From Batillaria attramentaria (Eukaryota > Mollusca > Gastropoda > Batillariidae): a stretch of DNA of 64,000 nt. Shown here in pieces: positions 36,201 through 44,514 of this stretch. The stretch is taken from the NCBI GenBank assembly GCA_018292915.2, contig JACVVK020000475.1, positions 358,501 through 422,500 of the forward strand, read 5' to 3'. Below the pieces are notes generated by a model. It searched no databases. It was not told the DNA's origin and saw only the letters and a program-made list of their open reading frames with translations. Within the stretch, counting starts at the first letter, position 1. Every line of letters starts with the position of its first letter. The position numbers and the translations under genes are program-made.

Positions 36201-36774
36201 ATGATTGGTAAACCAGCTGTTTATAGCTTTTTAAAATTACTTTCTAATTCAGTTCTGTATTACTGTATTACTCAGAGATGTTATATCTGATAATTATTTG
36301 GAATCCTTTTCTCGTTTGTGTTCTACATTTATTACTATTTTCCAGTTAAATTTCACAGAAACTTAGTTTTTGGTAAAAGCAATCAGTAATTTCCGCACAG
36401 TTTTGTATGTGTGAGTGTCTCCTTTTCATCGGTTGTAGACTGCCGACCATCAGAAACTCATTTCAGTTAAGATACAAATGAATTTTGTGGGATGTTCAGA
36501 ACTGTGTTTGAATTTTACTAAATTCCAGAATTTTTGTGGGATTTTCAGATGTGGTATGATCCAGAAATGCTGTTCCAAGCGTGGGATCTCTTTATCACTG
36601 CTGCTGCTGAGATGGACGCCCCGCCCACTGAACTGTTTATGTGAGTGATCCATATCTCAGTCTGCAGAGATGTTCAGTTGTACAATTCCAACTCAGATTT
36701 AAAAAAAAAAAAAAATTAGGTACCTGTCAAAACGTCTGTGACGGTCAGGTCAAAGCTCAGTGCTGTATGAATTT

Positions 36775-36805
<31 letters not shown>

Positions 36806-38727
36806 GGGGGGGCATACATTGTTTGATTCAGGTTTATACATTTGCTTTGCGAGTATTTGTTCAGTGTACGGTGGTTTTTCTTCCCCCAGTTATGACCTTG
36901 TGGATGTAACTCGCAACTGTCTACAAGTGCTGTCCCAGTCCTATTACCTGGACATCATGCTGGCTTACAACAACAGTGATCTTGCCGCCCTCAGGTCTGT
37001 GCTTTTTAGAATGTTTTACTCACTGCAAGATGCCTATAATGCTTGTCCATCAGTGATAGGCACCCTATTATTATTATTATTATTATTACTGCTTTCTTAT
37101 TTATTTATTTTAATTCATTTATTTTATTTTATTTTATTTTATTTTTTTATTTTCTTATTTAATTTTTTTTTTTTTTTTTTTTTTTGGGGGGGGGGTGTCC
37201 TTGTTGTAGTTGTTTCTGGCTACAAGGTAATTGTTGATTAGGATGTGGTGTGTGGCTGTTGACGCAGTGCAGGACAACACATGCTTTCAAACCAAACATC
37301 CACGCACACTCACGCACTCACACCATGCAGAAAACAAACACAACAAACAACATGCAAGTTACCATACTGGGTGTAGATGTTGCATCCATACAGGGCTTAC
37401 TCTCCGAATGCACGCACCAGTATACACACATGCACTTGCTCATTCACTCGCCAGGCTCTCTTGTCATCCATCGTCATGGCAGCAATGCCACGGTAACCAT
37501 TGGTCAGTGACGACAACACTGTTCATGTGGGGCGGTCGGTGGTCTAGTGGTTAAGAGACCTGTCACCAATGCGAGAGGTCAGGGGTTCGAGTCCCACTCG
37601 GGGCAAAGAATTTTTCCTTCTCGTATGTGGCACCGTTCATTCGGGCCGATCGTCGGGGGTTCTCTCCAGGTACTCCGGCTTCCTCCCCCTCTGCTTTGGA
37701 AATGTTCAGCCCACCAAATTTGAAAAATAAATGCAATTCTAAATTCCGAAATTTCAATAGCTGAGCTGACCCTTCGCACCACGTGATTGTAATGTGTTTA
37801 TGTCCGGTGTGTGAGAGAATGCGTGTGATTCACGTGAGCGTGCGTGTTGGGTTCAGTTCGCGGCGCTTTGAGCCGATTCATGAAATTTGGTAAAGCGCCT
37901 ATATAATACTCATTATTATTATTATTATGTTGCCTTGTGTGTCAATACAGCACGGCTGGCCAGAAAATGGTGGAGCTTCTGCTAGACATGGACAAGCTTC
38001 TGGCGTCCGACAGACACTTTCTACTGGGTAACTGGCTGCAAGACGCTGTGGCTTGGGCCACCGACATGGCCGAGAGATGGCTGCTGATTTACAACGCCCG
38101 CAACCAGATCACACTCTGGGGGCCAGATGGAGAGGTACATGTAGAACTTATTTAGCAACTATGTTATTTAATTTTCTACCCCCTGTCACCCTCCACTTTT
38201 CCTCCCCCCCCTCCCCCCACCCCCCACCCGTTCCAACTTCACCTTTATCTTGAGTGATATATGCATGTATATTGTGATAACATTGTCTTATTTGGCAGTT
38301 TTCAGATTTCCTCTCTCTCTCTCTCTTTCTCTCTCACTCTTTTTTTTTTTTTTTAACCTTTGAATGTAGACTAGCAGGACAGCTTGTAAGACAGGCAGCA
38401 ATGCCTAAATGCTCCATCCTGAATAAAAAACGTTTCATTATTATCATCATCATCATCTCTCTCTCTGTTAGCACTAGCTGCAGATGTTCTTTCCTTCAGA
38501 TTTTGCATGTGGTTTTCATTCTTACACTGTAGGTTACAGGAAAAGTTGTATTATATCTAATTTTCTTTTGTTTGTCTTTGTTTTCAAGATTGTTGACTAT
38601 GCCTCCAAGCAGTGGGCAGGTGTTTTCAAAGAGTGAGTACATTTCATAATACATCTGTTTTTGCATGCACGCACAACACAACACAACACAACACAACACA
38701 ACACACACAGACACACACACATACGCA

Positions 38728-38778
<51 letters not shown>

Positions 38779-41027
38779 TTTGAATGTTCATGTATTGAAA
38801 GAAGCGTCTGTCAGTGAAGGCTTCTCTCTCACTATACATGCAGCTTACACTGTTTTCTGCCCATGCACATCAAGTTCATCCATATAAGGCTTCGTGAGAA
38901 TCTGTATGAGTGGGCATGCAAGATGTGCTAGATCATTTCCTGCTCTGTTGCAGCTACTACGCTCCACGTTGGAAGTTCTTTGCAGACTGGTTGGGAGATC
39001 TCATCAAAAATGTGAGTTCAGTTGTTTCTCTTCCTCCGGCCCTACCCTTTTGCAGTGAGCATAGTAGAACATTTTTTCTTGCCTTTTTTTTTTTTTTTTT
39101 TTTGCTGCCACAACTCTTTGCCGGCTTCAGTGGTGTTCCTCCCAGGTAATGGGTGGAATCCACGGAGGGCTCAGAGGTTGGGGCAATGTTTATAATGCAT
39201 GATGACGGAGATGAGGATGATGGTAAGATGATGCTATGGAGGTCCATTTGGTTTGTGACTGCGGTACAGGGCCGCATTCCACGCTTCCTGTCATAAATAT
39301 CCCGGCATTGACCAGGCCCGGGAACTACGGCACCTGCGGTGCCGGCTGTGTAATCGTCCACATCATAAGACGTGTCATACCAAGGGAAGCACCCCCAAAG
39401 TCGCACCCATGAAGTAGGTGAAGCTCGGCTTTATGGACAGGAAAAAAAAAAAAAAAAAAACAGAAAAAAGTAAACTAGATGGCTTGTTGAACGGGTTCAG
39501 CTGTTTAAGTCAGTGTGGATGGGTACAATGACATGAGAAATTAGGAAACCATCTTTTTTTCTTTTTTTTTTCTGCCACAACTCTTTGCCGGCTCCAGTGG
39601 TGTTCCTCCCTGGTAATGGGTGGAAGCTACGGAGGGCTCGGAAGTTGGGGCAATTTTCATTATGCATGATGATGGAGATGAGGATGATGGTGAGATGATG
39701 CTATGGAGGTCCGTGTGGTTTGGGACTGCGGGACAGGGCCGCATTCCACGCTGCCTGTCATAAATATCCCGGCATTAACCAGGCCCGGGAACTACGGCAC
39801 CTGCGGTGCCGGCCGTGTAATCATCCACATCATAAGACGTGTCTTTCCAAGGGAAGCACCCCCAAAGTCGCACCCGTGAAGTGGGTGAAGCTCAGCTGTG
39901 TGGCAACAGCCTTCCCATTGGGCCCATAGCACACCCGCTCTGGGTTGGAGCCAACCTAGGTAGGAAAAATCCTGCTTGTCTCGGCTGGGACTCGAACCCC
40001 GGGTCTCCCGGTCCATACTCCGAAGTGCTAACCACTACACTATGGGCGGGCCGGTAGTAAACCATCAGTATTTCGAGGGTCCGATACTAGATAATTATAA
40101 GGTATAATCGATGCAGACAGAAGGAAGCAAGATGGTACGTTATGGCAGGGAATCCTTGATTTATTTGTCCAGCAGTATTTTAAAATCGTGATTAGCGACA
40201 CAAGGAGAGTTCGCGGAACGTGATTCATTTCAAGGGACACAATTAATGGCTGTCAACTCTTGTTGCACCTTTACGCATTTATTTCCCTTACACTGTATCC
40301 AAACGACTGGAAAAAATTTTTTTTTTAAATACTGATCTTGATGATGTGATCTCAACAGAAAACCAAGTTTGACAACTACATCTTCAAGGAGCATATCATG
40401 GCAGAAGTCGAGCAGCCCTTCAACCTCGTGTTTGACACTTACACCAGAAACACAACAGGTGAGACATTGCAGCATGTTTGCATCTTGCATTTTGACTCCT
40501 CTCAGCATGCAGTCAGATTCCAGACAGCTGCTTTCCGCAACATATCTCTGGTTATTTCAGAGCTTTTTTTAGGATACAAAAGAGTTTCCTTTTGTATTGT
40601 AGAGTTTCCATATAAAAGACCACATAAATACAGTAGTTGATTCTGCATTCATTGTGTCCATTTGTGCAGACAACACATGCTGAAATTTGTCAGTGATTCA
40701 CATGCTATTAAAAGCGTGGACTAGATGGAATCGCCTGTAAACTGCATGTGATCAGTTACCACTTTGTTTTCACAGTGACGCTCTACTGTGAGTTTGTAAA
40801 TATATGCACTATGAGTTGCAGTTTTGAAATGGCTGTTCTCACCTGTTACAGGGGATCCCATAGCAATAGCTAAAGACCTGCACACCAAATACAGAGAAGA
40901 CACAAGGGCTCCAGTGTTCGCTCACATTGCAGCGTTTGCCAAGTCACCTGAAAGGAAAAAGATGATGAAGAATTCCGCACCTTATTATATGTATAACCGA
41001 TATTCTAGAAATAGATATGACCTTTGA
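15882..41027 (+). CDS. NAGLU: Alpha-N-acetylglucosaminidase (GH89) with three duplicated exon clusters
   Basis: Lysosomal enzyme that removes terminal alpha-GlcNAc from heparan sulfate; loss of the human enzyme causes Sanfilippo B disease. Exons: 15882-15920 (tentative), 17022-17179, 18244-18425, 19154-19301, 19614-19684, 20132-20293, 8a/8b, 22403-22466, 22674-22744, 23018-23092, 12a/12b, 27682-27831, 28483-28625, 29236-29308, 16.1-16.6, 36549-36640, 36890-36994, 37951-38134, 38589-38632, 38954-39011, 40359-40458, 40852-41027. All phases fit; from exon 3 to the stop there are 766 residues when one exon per cluster is used, against 743 in the whole human protein. Catalytic glutamates equivalent to human E316 and E446 are present in ADTFNEM (22725-22727) and GIFQNEV (28561-28563). 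The signal-peptide start is not found. Introns hold LINEs, SINEs and a large minisatellite. Confidence 0.97.
16248..16967 (-). mobile_element. LINE ORF2 C-terminal fragment (zf-RVT), antisense in NAGLU
   Basis: A 239-codon open frame has the pattern [20 protein letters not shown] then [20 protein letters not shown], typical of the zinc-binding region after the reverse transcriptase of non-LTR retrotransposons. No reverse transcriptase is seen upstream, so the element is cut short. It lies in the intron before exon 3. Confidence 0.85.
17022..17179 (+). CDS. NAGLU: NAGLU exon 3, N-terminal domain
   Basis: Encodes [20 protein letters not shown] and ends GKDTYQ. It matches the human N-terminal segment VRELVARLLG...FSVSVE in order and spacing. 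Phase 1 in, 0 out; donor GTATTT. Confidence 0.9.
17266..17772 (+). mobile_element. tRNA-SINE (family 2), full length
   Basis: The head has A-box-like GTAGTGTAGTGGTTAGCAC and B-box-like GGTTTGAGTCC. The tail is an A-rich run after GCAGCAC. About 500 bp, in a NAGLU intron. Confidence 0.85.
18244..18425 (+). CDS. NAGLU: NAGLU exon 4
   Basis: Contains [20 protein letters not shown], matching human [20 protein letters not shown], then [15 protein letters not shown]. Acceptor AATTAG, donor GTGAG after 18425, phase 2 out. Confidence 0.95.
18690..19030 (-). mobile_element. LINE ORF C-terminal fragment, decayed
   Basis: In reverse it reads [20 protein letters not shown] and [17 protein letters not shown], the well-known end of RTE/CR1-like elements (W.GHT.RK...[12 protein letters not shown]). 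A TGA sits where Trp is expected, so it is dead. Confidence 0.8.
19154..19301 (+). CDS. NAGLU: NAGLU exon 5, start of catalytic domain
   Basis: Encodes [20 protein letters not shown] and [20 protein letters not shown], nearly the human [14 protein letters not shown]...GINLALAWSGQEAIW. Phase 2 in, 0 out. Confidence 0.97.
19430..19520. repeat. (CA)n microsatellite
   Basis: CA run with CGCA and CGCG interruptions, in a NAGLU intron. Confidence 0.95.
19614..19684 (+). CDS. NAGLU: NAGLU exon 6
   Basis: Encodes [20 protein letters not shown] and FLA, with the last Trp split across the intron. Human equivalent: [24 protein letters not shown]. Confidence 0.97.
20132..20293 (+). CDS. NAGLU: NAGLU exon 7
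   Basis: Encodes [20 protein letters not shown] and [17 protein letters not shown], matching human GRMGNLHTWDGPLP and [13 protein letters not shown]. Ends in phase 2, joining either copy of exon 8. Confidence 0.97.
20395..20876 (-). mobile_element. tRNA-SINE (family 4) with pentanucleotide tail
   Basis: Read in reverse, GGTCTAGTGGTTAAGGCATC is the A-box region and GGTTCGAGTCC the B box. At the other end is a (TATGG)n run, 20395-20470. Confidence 0.7.
21259..21324 (+). CDS. NAGLU: NAGLU alternative exon 8a
   Basis: 66 nt, encoding [20 protein letters not shown] then S. Acceptor TATCAG, donor GTAAGT, phase 2 in and out. The last two bases TA make a Tyr codon with exon 9. It matches human [20 protein letters not shown], including the Trp at W268. 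Confidence 0.92.
21399..21464 (+). CDS. NAGLU: NAGLU alternative exon 8b
   Basis: A second 66-nt copy 74 bases after 8a, encoding [20 protein letters not shown] then S; the last codon with exon 9 is Ser. Same phases and a strong GTAAGT donor. Unlike 8a it has an NVS sequon, as human NAGLU does with NVT. Both copies could be spliced in without shifting the frame. Confidence 0.92.
22403..22466 (+). CDS. NAGLU: NAGLU exon 9
   Basis: Encodes [20 protein letters not shown] then L. Matches human [27 protein letters not shown]. Phase 2 in, 0 out. Confidence 0.95.
22484..22573 (+). mobile_element. tRNA-SINE head fragment (family 1)
   Basis: GGCCGGTGGTCTAGTTGTTA and CCCACTCGGGGCAAAGAATT match the head of the full copy at 37529; the rest is absent. 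Confidence 0.7.
22674..22744 (+). CDS. NAGLU: NAGLU exon 10, first catalytic Glu
   Basis: Encodes [20 protein letters not shown]. The Glu of FNEM at 22725-22727 aligns with human E316. Ends in phase 2. Confidence 0.97.
23018..23092 (+). CDS. NAGLU: NAGLU exon 11
   Basis: Encodes [20 protein letters not shown] then PDAI, with a Trp split across the intron. Its donor opens a 3.2-kb intron filled by the minisatellite and a TIR element. Ends in phase 2. Confidence 0.95.
23151..25309. repeat. 36-copy 59/62-bp minisatellite in NAGLU intron 11
   Basis: Thirty-six complete units plus a partial. Twenty-nine units are 59 bp (CAGTGTCATACCGGG form). Seven units (numbers 8, 10, 11, 14, 17, 31, 32) are 62 bp (CAGTGTACATATACCGGG form) and also carry AACATATTG in place of AACTTATTG. 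Every unit has acceptor-like TTGCAG and TTTATTAGG. It fills two thirds of the intron before exon 12a. Confidence 0.97.
25632..26284. mobile_element. Non-autonomous TIR element (MITE-like)
   Basis: 21-base terminal inverted repeats at 25632-25652 and 26264-26284 differ at two positions (core ATAGTTTGCC). Subterminal GGAGGGG-GCAAATGTAC blocks are also inverted. No coding capacity. It ends 18 bases before NAGLU exon 12a. Confidence 0.75.
26303..26387 (+). CDS. NAGLU: NAGLU alternative exon 12a
   Basis: 85 nt, encoding [20 protein letters not shown] then ALLTSVPQ. Phase 2 in, 0 out. It aligns without gaps to human [20 protein letters not shown] and carries the Trp equivalent to W352. The acceptor lies just 18 bases after a TIR element. 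Confidence 0.93.
26487..26568 (+). CDS. NAGLU: NAGLU alternative exon 12b
   Basis: 82 nt, encoding [20 protein letters not shown] then LLTSVPQ, one codon shorter than 12a. Same phases, donor GTAACA. Neither 82 nor 85 is a multiple of three, so joining 12a to 12b shifts the frame; only one can be used per mRNA. Confidence 0.93.
27362..27450. repeat. (TG)n/(CGTG)n microsatellite
   Basis: Mixed TG and CGTG run in the intron before exon 13. Confidence 0.95.
27682..27831 (+). CDS. NAGLU: NAGLU exon 13
   Basis: 50 codons, [20 protein letters not shown] then [20 protein letters not shown]. Human: [37 protein letters not shown]. Phase 0/0. Confidence 0.98.
28483..28625 (+). CDS. NAGLU: NAGLU exon 14, second catalytic Glu
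   Basis: Encodes [20 protein letters not shown]; that last Glu (28561-28563) aligns with human E446. Keeps the NST sequon of the human protein. Ends in phase 2. Confidence 0.98.
28976..29032. repeat. (CA)n microsatellite
   Basis: Pure CA run in the intron before exon 15. Confidence 0.95.
29236..29308 (+). CDS. NAGLU: NAGLU exon 15
   Basis: Encodes [20 protein letters not shown] then QLLK; human [20 protein letters not shown]. Ends in phase 0, so it can join any of the six exon-16 copies. Confidence 0.95.
29894..29974 (+). CDS. NAGLU: NAGLU alternative exon 16.1
   Basis: 27 codons, [20 protein letters not shown] then SPKLRFQ. Acceptor TTTTCACAG, donor GTAAAA. This is the shortest and most diverged of six copies, with KRP for RRP, but it keeps SVYN-x-T. 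Phase 0/0. Confidence 0.85.
30184..30545 (-). mobile_element. LINE 3' end fragment
   Basis: In reverse it encodes [20 protein letters not shown] then [11 protein letters not shown], the usual end of non-LTR reverse transcriptase ORFs, followed by AAGCGCTATATAAATAAAAT and an ATT tail. Lies between exons 16.1 and 16.2. Confidence 0.85.
31005..31094 (+). CDS. NAGLU: NAGLU alternative exon 16.2
   Basis: 30 codons, [20 protein letters not shown] then [10 protein letters not shown]. Acceptor TTCTAG, donor GTGAGT. Phase 0/0. It has no long open frame around it and is found only by its likeness to the other copies. Confidence 0.85.
32190..32282 (+). CDS. NAGLU: NAGLU alternative exon 16.3
   Basis: 31 codons, [20 protein letters not shown] then [11 protein letters not shown]. 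Acceptor GTATAG, donor GTGAGT. Phase 0/0. RRP is changed to QRP. Confidence 0.87.
33176..33245 (-). mobile_element. Retroposon 3' tail
   Basis: (TCAA)n followed by TACTTTATTAATCCC is a reversed non-LTR/SINE tail ending in (TTGA)n. Its upstream extent is unclear. Confidence 0.5.
33517..33609 (+). CDS. NAGLU: NAGLU alternative exon 16.4
   Basis: 31 codons, [20 protein letters not shown] then [11 protein letters not shown]. Acceptor CCTTAG, donor GTGAGT. Phase 0/0. NCS matches human N503-C-S. Confidence 0.9.
33994..34086 (+). CDS. NAGLU: NAGLU alternative exon 16.5
   Basis: 31 codons, [20 protein letters not shown] then [11 protein letters not shown]. Acceptor TTTCATAG after a T tract. The GTAAGT donor is repeated three times in a 31-bp tandem repeat. 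Phase 0/0. Confidence 0.9.
34087..34179. repeat. 31-bp tandem repeat carrying the exon 16.5 donor
   Basis: GTAAGTCTGTAATTTATGCC and the next 11 bases occur three times in a row, starting exactly at the exon's 5' splice site. Confidence 0.95.
35104..35196 (+). CDS. NAGLU: NAGLU alternative exon 16.6
   Basis: 31 codons, [20 protein letters not shown] then [11 protein letters not shown]. Acceptor CATTTTAG, donor GTAAGT. Phase 0/0. Confidence 0.9.
35255..35640. repeat. Degenerate inverted array of ATAGTCCTATGTG words
   Basis: Variants of TAGTCCTATGTGT fill 35255-35460; their complements (CACATAGGAC, GTAGGACTAT) fill 35460-35640. Lies in the intron after exon 16.6. Confidence 0.75.
36549..36640 (+). 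CDS. NAGLU: NAGLU exon 17
   Basis: Encodes [20 protein letters not shown] then [10 protein letters not shown]; human [20 protein letters not shown]. Phase 0 in, 2 out. Confidence 0.95.
36788..36812. repeat. Poly(G) run
   Basis: About 25 consecutive G in the intron before exon 18, preceded by GTGTGT. Confidence 0.9.
36890..36994 (+). CDS. NAGLU: NAGLU exon 18
   Basis: Encodes [20 protein letters not shown] then [14 protein letters not shown]; human [20 protein letters not shown]. Acceptor CCCCCAG, ends in phase 2. Confidence 0.95.
37529..37928 (+). mobile_element. tRNA-SINE (family 1), full length
   Basis: Head GGTGGTCTAGTGGTTAAGAG (A box) and GGTTCGAGTCC (B box, 37584-37594); tail AAGCGCCTATATAATACTC then (ATT)n. 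About 400 bp. It ends 22 bases before exon 19. Confidence 0.9.
37951..38134 (+). CDS. NAGLU: NAGLU exon 19
   Basis: Encodes [20 protein letters not shown] and [15 protein letters not shown]; human [20 protein letters not shown] and QLTLWGPEGN. A SINE ends 22 bases before the acceptor. Confidence 0.97.
38589..38632 (+). CDS. NAGLU: NAGLU exon 20
   Basis: Encodes [14 protein letters not shown]; human ILDYANKQLAGLV. Donor GTGAGT, ends in phase 2. Confidence 0.93.
38675..38776. repeat. (ACAAC)n then (CA)n microsatellite
   Basis: Short ACAAC run followed by a CA run, between exons 20 and 21. Confidence 0.93.
38954..39011 (+). CDS. NAGLU: NAGLU exon 21
   Basis: Encodes [19 protein letters not shown] after a split Asp codon; human YYTPRWRLFLEALVDSV. 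Donor GTGAGT, phase 0 out. Confidence 0.95.
39085..39440 (-). mobile_element. tRNA-SINE (family 2), truncated
   Basis: Reversed poly(A) tail and body as in 39553-40053; stops before the tRNA head and is followed by a second A run. Confidence 0.8.
39553..40053 (-). mobile_element. tRNA-SINE (family 2), full length
   Basis: Reversed head: B box in GACTCGAACCCCGGGTCTCC and A box in GTGCTAACCACTACACTATG. It shares intron 21 of NAGLU with the truncated copy. Confidence 0.87.
40359..40458 (+). CDS. NAGLU: NAGLU exon 22
   Basis: Encodes [20 protein letters not shown] then [13 protein letters not shown]; human [20 protein letters not shown]. Ends in phase 1. Confidence 0.93.
40852..41027 (+). CDS. 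NAGLU: NAGLU terminal exon 23
   Basis: Begins [14 protein letters not shown], matching human GDTVDLAKKIFLKYYPRW, then runs about 40 residues further with a basic tail ([10 protein letters not shown]) and stops at TGA 41025-41027. The extension has no counterpart in the human enzyme. Confidence 0.9.
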
Positions 41028-42240
41028 GCAGTATGTGGTTTCATACGACCATGGTACGTAACATTTGCCATATCATTTTCACTGAATTTGTGCTAGTGTT
41101 TAATATTCCTACTGCTACAACGCTGACGTCATCTTTCACAGGCTTAATGTGATGTTTACCATTACTGAACGCATGCTAGAGTTAATCCTGGTGCTGCTGC
41201 AGTGGTTATGTAGCTGTTTGAAGGACGGAACAAGTCAGTGCTATATCATGCAGCTGTTCTGTGGCCCTTACCATTGGGAGCGGTACTCCGGTGACATGCA
41301 GTGTCCATGCCTTAGTGACTGTACAAATAGACTTCGGATTTTTTTGATTTTTTTTTCCTCACAGGTTCGTTAAGCAAGGAATATGCACTGTAGACATATT
41401 TTTCTACCTCTTTGTACTCTCACAGCTCGAGCTGTAATTTTCACATATCACACATTTTATATTTGATTTCAAAGTTGTTGGGTGTTTTTTTGTTTTGTTT
41501 TGTTTTTAGCCATTGTTTTGGGTCACGTGTTGTCTGTGTTTAACTGCAGACTGGATGAGCAGTGCACTACTGTACTTAATAATGCACTTTGCACATTGCC
41601 GATGAACGAATTAAATTTTCTTTTTGAAATGTAAGAATTTGGTATGGCACAGGTGGATTGGTATTGTTTTGTAATCCCCCTTGCTGTGTGCATAAGACAT
41701 TGAACCTCTGAACGCCAAACCTGCTCACTCATCTCGAAATAGTCACATGACATGATTTTACACCACTCGTCAGTTCAAATTTTGAGTGAGTAAACTATGA
41801 GTGCTTTGTATCTGACAATAGTAAGGAAACAGAGAGCGAAAGTGTGAGTTATGACTTTTCTTAACCCACTCAGCGGTTTACGGGTTCACAAAAACACACT
41901 CCAGTTACGTCCTCAGTCAAAGACGCACAGAAAGTGCGTCATTTCAAACATTTGGAAGTCATACGTCATGGTCGGTGCATAGTTCATTTTGTTCACTTCT
42001 GGGGGTGAAATTTTATTTTGCTTGGATCACATGAACAATGATCGCACAGAAAAATCTCTGCAAAGTATATATGCAAGTGCACTTTTGAATGCCGGTACCT
42101 AAGCACATGCCTTGAACGATATTCTTCTTAATATCAAGCACTTCCAACTGCTCTACACATCAATTTCTCACAAATCAGAGCGCAGTATTTTGAGAGGGTA
42201 CATAAGTCACTAGTCTCCCTGCCAGAAAAATAAACTGTCA
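41028..42240 (+). other. Probable NAGLU 3' UTR and flank
   Basis: No coding signal is seen. Possible poly(A) signals are ATTAAA at 41610-41615 and AATAAA at 42229-42234. The real cleavage site is unknown. Confidence 0.4.
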
Positions 42241-43555
42241 CAGGGTGTTTGTTAAGATTTAGAACTGAAAAAGTCACCACTGTGGTGTGATTAATCTCTG
42301 AGTGCATAGTGCCCTGGTTTGCACTTTCTCATTTTCACACTGTAGTATATGACTGATACCAGGTACACTGCTGCAATTATCTTGTACATATCTGCTGAAG
42401 ATGAGCGATGCAAGGAGACATAAATATTTACCATACTTTTGACTTTGCTGCTTCTTGCCCTGTATACAGTAAACTAATTCAAGACATGCTTGTTTAGAAC
42501 TGCACTTGAAAGCATTGAACTTGCTGAAAGAGAAAGTTGTGCCAGATTTTGTACATACTTGCTACTTCAAGGTGAGAGTCTGCAATATCAGAGTTTTTAG
42601 AGAATTTGCACTCAAGTTCCAGTATTTATTTCAAAATACCCTATCTGCTGTTTGACCCTTGAAAATCACGACCATGATGACATCTGTAGTAATACATAGA
42701 GCAGTTTTGAGCATGAAAGGGCAACATTCCATAGATGTTTTGTTGTCCCAGATTTTTCTTGCAGGTTCATGTAATTTTGATAAAATTGCTGTCTCTGTGA
42801 TATACATAAGGGTTTTATCTCGCAGAATGTGTAGTGGTCTTTTTTTTTTGTTCATTACTCACTTCAGTTGTTTTCTTTGAAATTAATTGCATGGACACCT
42901 TTGTCTGATACGCTGTCAACATTGTGTGAACAGCTAGTGCACGGTGAAGTGGCCGTTCGTGTCTTTGCTAACAGCATTCCACAAGAATCAATGTATTCGA
43001 ATTATCACAAAGTTGAAAATATGTGTACTTTCTCTCCTGTTCCTGGACATAAAAGGTACATTTCATTTTTCTTTTGCTGCCCAGTGGCATGTCAGATCAA
43101 CACTGTCATAAGCATGCAGACCATGATGCCGATCTTGTTTTGTGTGCACATGTAGCTTAGAGTTCACATTTAGTTACTTTCTTGCTTTGTATATACATCC
43201 CTTTTGTTTTCTTTTGTATTTCTCAAATACATTTTCATCAGATTATTTTTCTTGTGTGTGAAAAAAGTTTACCCTTGTGCTGTTTGGTATGTTTGCTTTG
43301 AAAACTTGTAGTTACAACCAGGCTTACAACCTGACACACAAATACTAACATAAAACTAGAGATCATTGTAGACACTCATTTTGGTCAGTTGTTTTATTTA
43401 CACAAGCAGAATATAGACATAAAATCTGTTCAAAGTTCAAAATACATGTACACCAATTGTCATACAACAGTACAAAAACCAACAAAACAATCCCCTCATC
43501 AGTCCAAGGAGATTTTATTTGACCCTGTTCAGACAGGACGGTCTGCACAATTGGA
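42241..43555. other. Intergenic, no gene seen
   Basis: AT-rich unique sequence between the convergent genes. Open frames here look random and have no splice or family support. Confidence 0.5.
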
Positions 43556-43846
43556 ACAACGTTGGGGGTTCTCTCCGGGTACTCCGGCTTCCTCCCCCTC
43601 TGCTTTGGAAATGTTCAGCCCACCAAATTTGAAAAAAAAATAAATGCAATTCTAAATTCCGAATTTTAAATAGCTGAGCTGACCCTTCGCACCACGCGAT
43701 TGTAATGTGTTTATGTCCGGTGTGTGAGAGAATGTGTGTGATTCACGTGAGCGTGCGTGGTTGGGTTCAGTTCGCGGCGCTTTGAGCCGATTCATGAAAT
43801 TGGGTAAAGCGCCTATATAATACTCATTATTATTATTATTATTAAT
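43556..43846 (+). mobile_element. tRNA-SINE (family 1), 5'-truncated
   Basis: From GGGGTTCTCTCCGGGTACTC to the (ATT)n tail it matches 37665-37928 closely. Confidence 0.88.
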
Positions 43847-43977
43847 TAAGCAAGTGGAGCAGGTTATGATTGCTATCACTATCACATCACAATATGGATG
43901 AATGAAGCGCCTGTAGAAAAGTGGTAAATTATCTCAGGTTTCAATTTCACCTTCTCCTAGGTTGTAGTTTTTTTTTA

Positions 43978-44300
43978 CATAAGATGGGTTGCAACACTGT
44001 TCAGAACAGAAGCCAGTGGAGCAGTTCAGAATAAGCATCATCACAGTGTATTGGTTGTAACTCCGTAGATGTGCTCCACAAGAAAATGAGGCACCTACAG
44101 GAAAGCAGCAAAATACTGGGCATACCAACATTTCTTCGTTCATAGCATCTTTTCAAAAGATGGGTTGCATGATTGTCCAAAACAAAAACTAGCGCAGCAG
44201 CTAGGTCATACATATTAATAAGCATCTATCATCACAGACCAATGGATGTCATTCCATAGATGTGCTCCAAAACAAGGACACACCTGCAGGAAAACGGCAA
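43978..44300. repeat. Diverged ~170-bp tandem duplication
   Basis: Two copies start at AGATGGGTTGCA (about 43982 and 44157) and share ATAAGCATC-ATCACAG and GTAGATGTGCTCCA or close variants. Confidence 0.75.
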
Positions 44301-44514
44301 ATAATTAAAGCTAACGTTCCAACTGTTTTTTTTTAAGGTCATATAGCTATCTTTTTATTACAGTTCTATTACACTGCTGTGTCAGGACTGACCTGCAAGT
44401 CCAGTGACTTGGCAACTTTATAACGTATATGTACAACAAAAAACCAGTACAGACTTCACTGCTTTCTGAATAGAAAATGACACTGTACTCGTAAACACTG
44501 CTTTGATATGATTT

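Noticed and set aside
37540..37600. tRNA gene
   Set aside because: A and B boxes are present but no cloverleaf or acceptor stem; it is the head of a repeated SINE. The same holds for 17272, 20850, 40040, 57350 and 59440.
42868..43155. 95-codon plus-strand frame after NAGLU
   Set aside because: No start context, splice support or known motif; likely chance in intergenic DNA.
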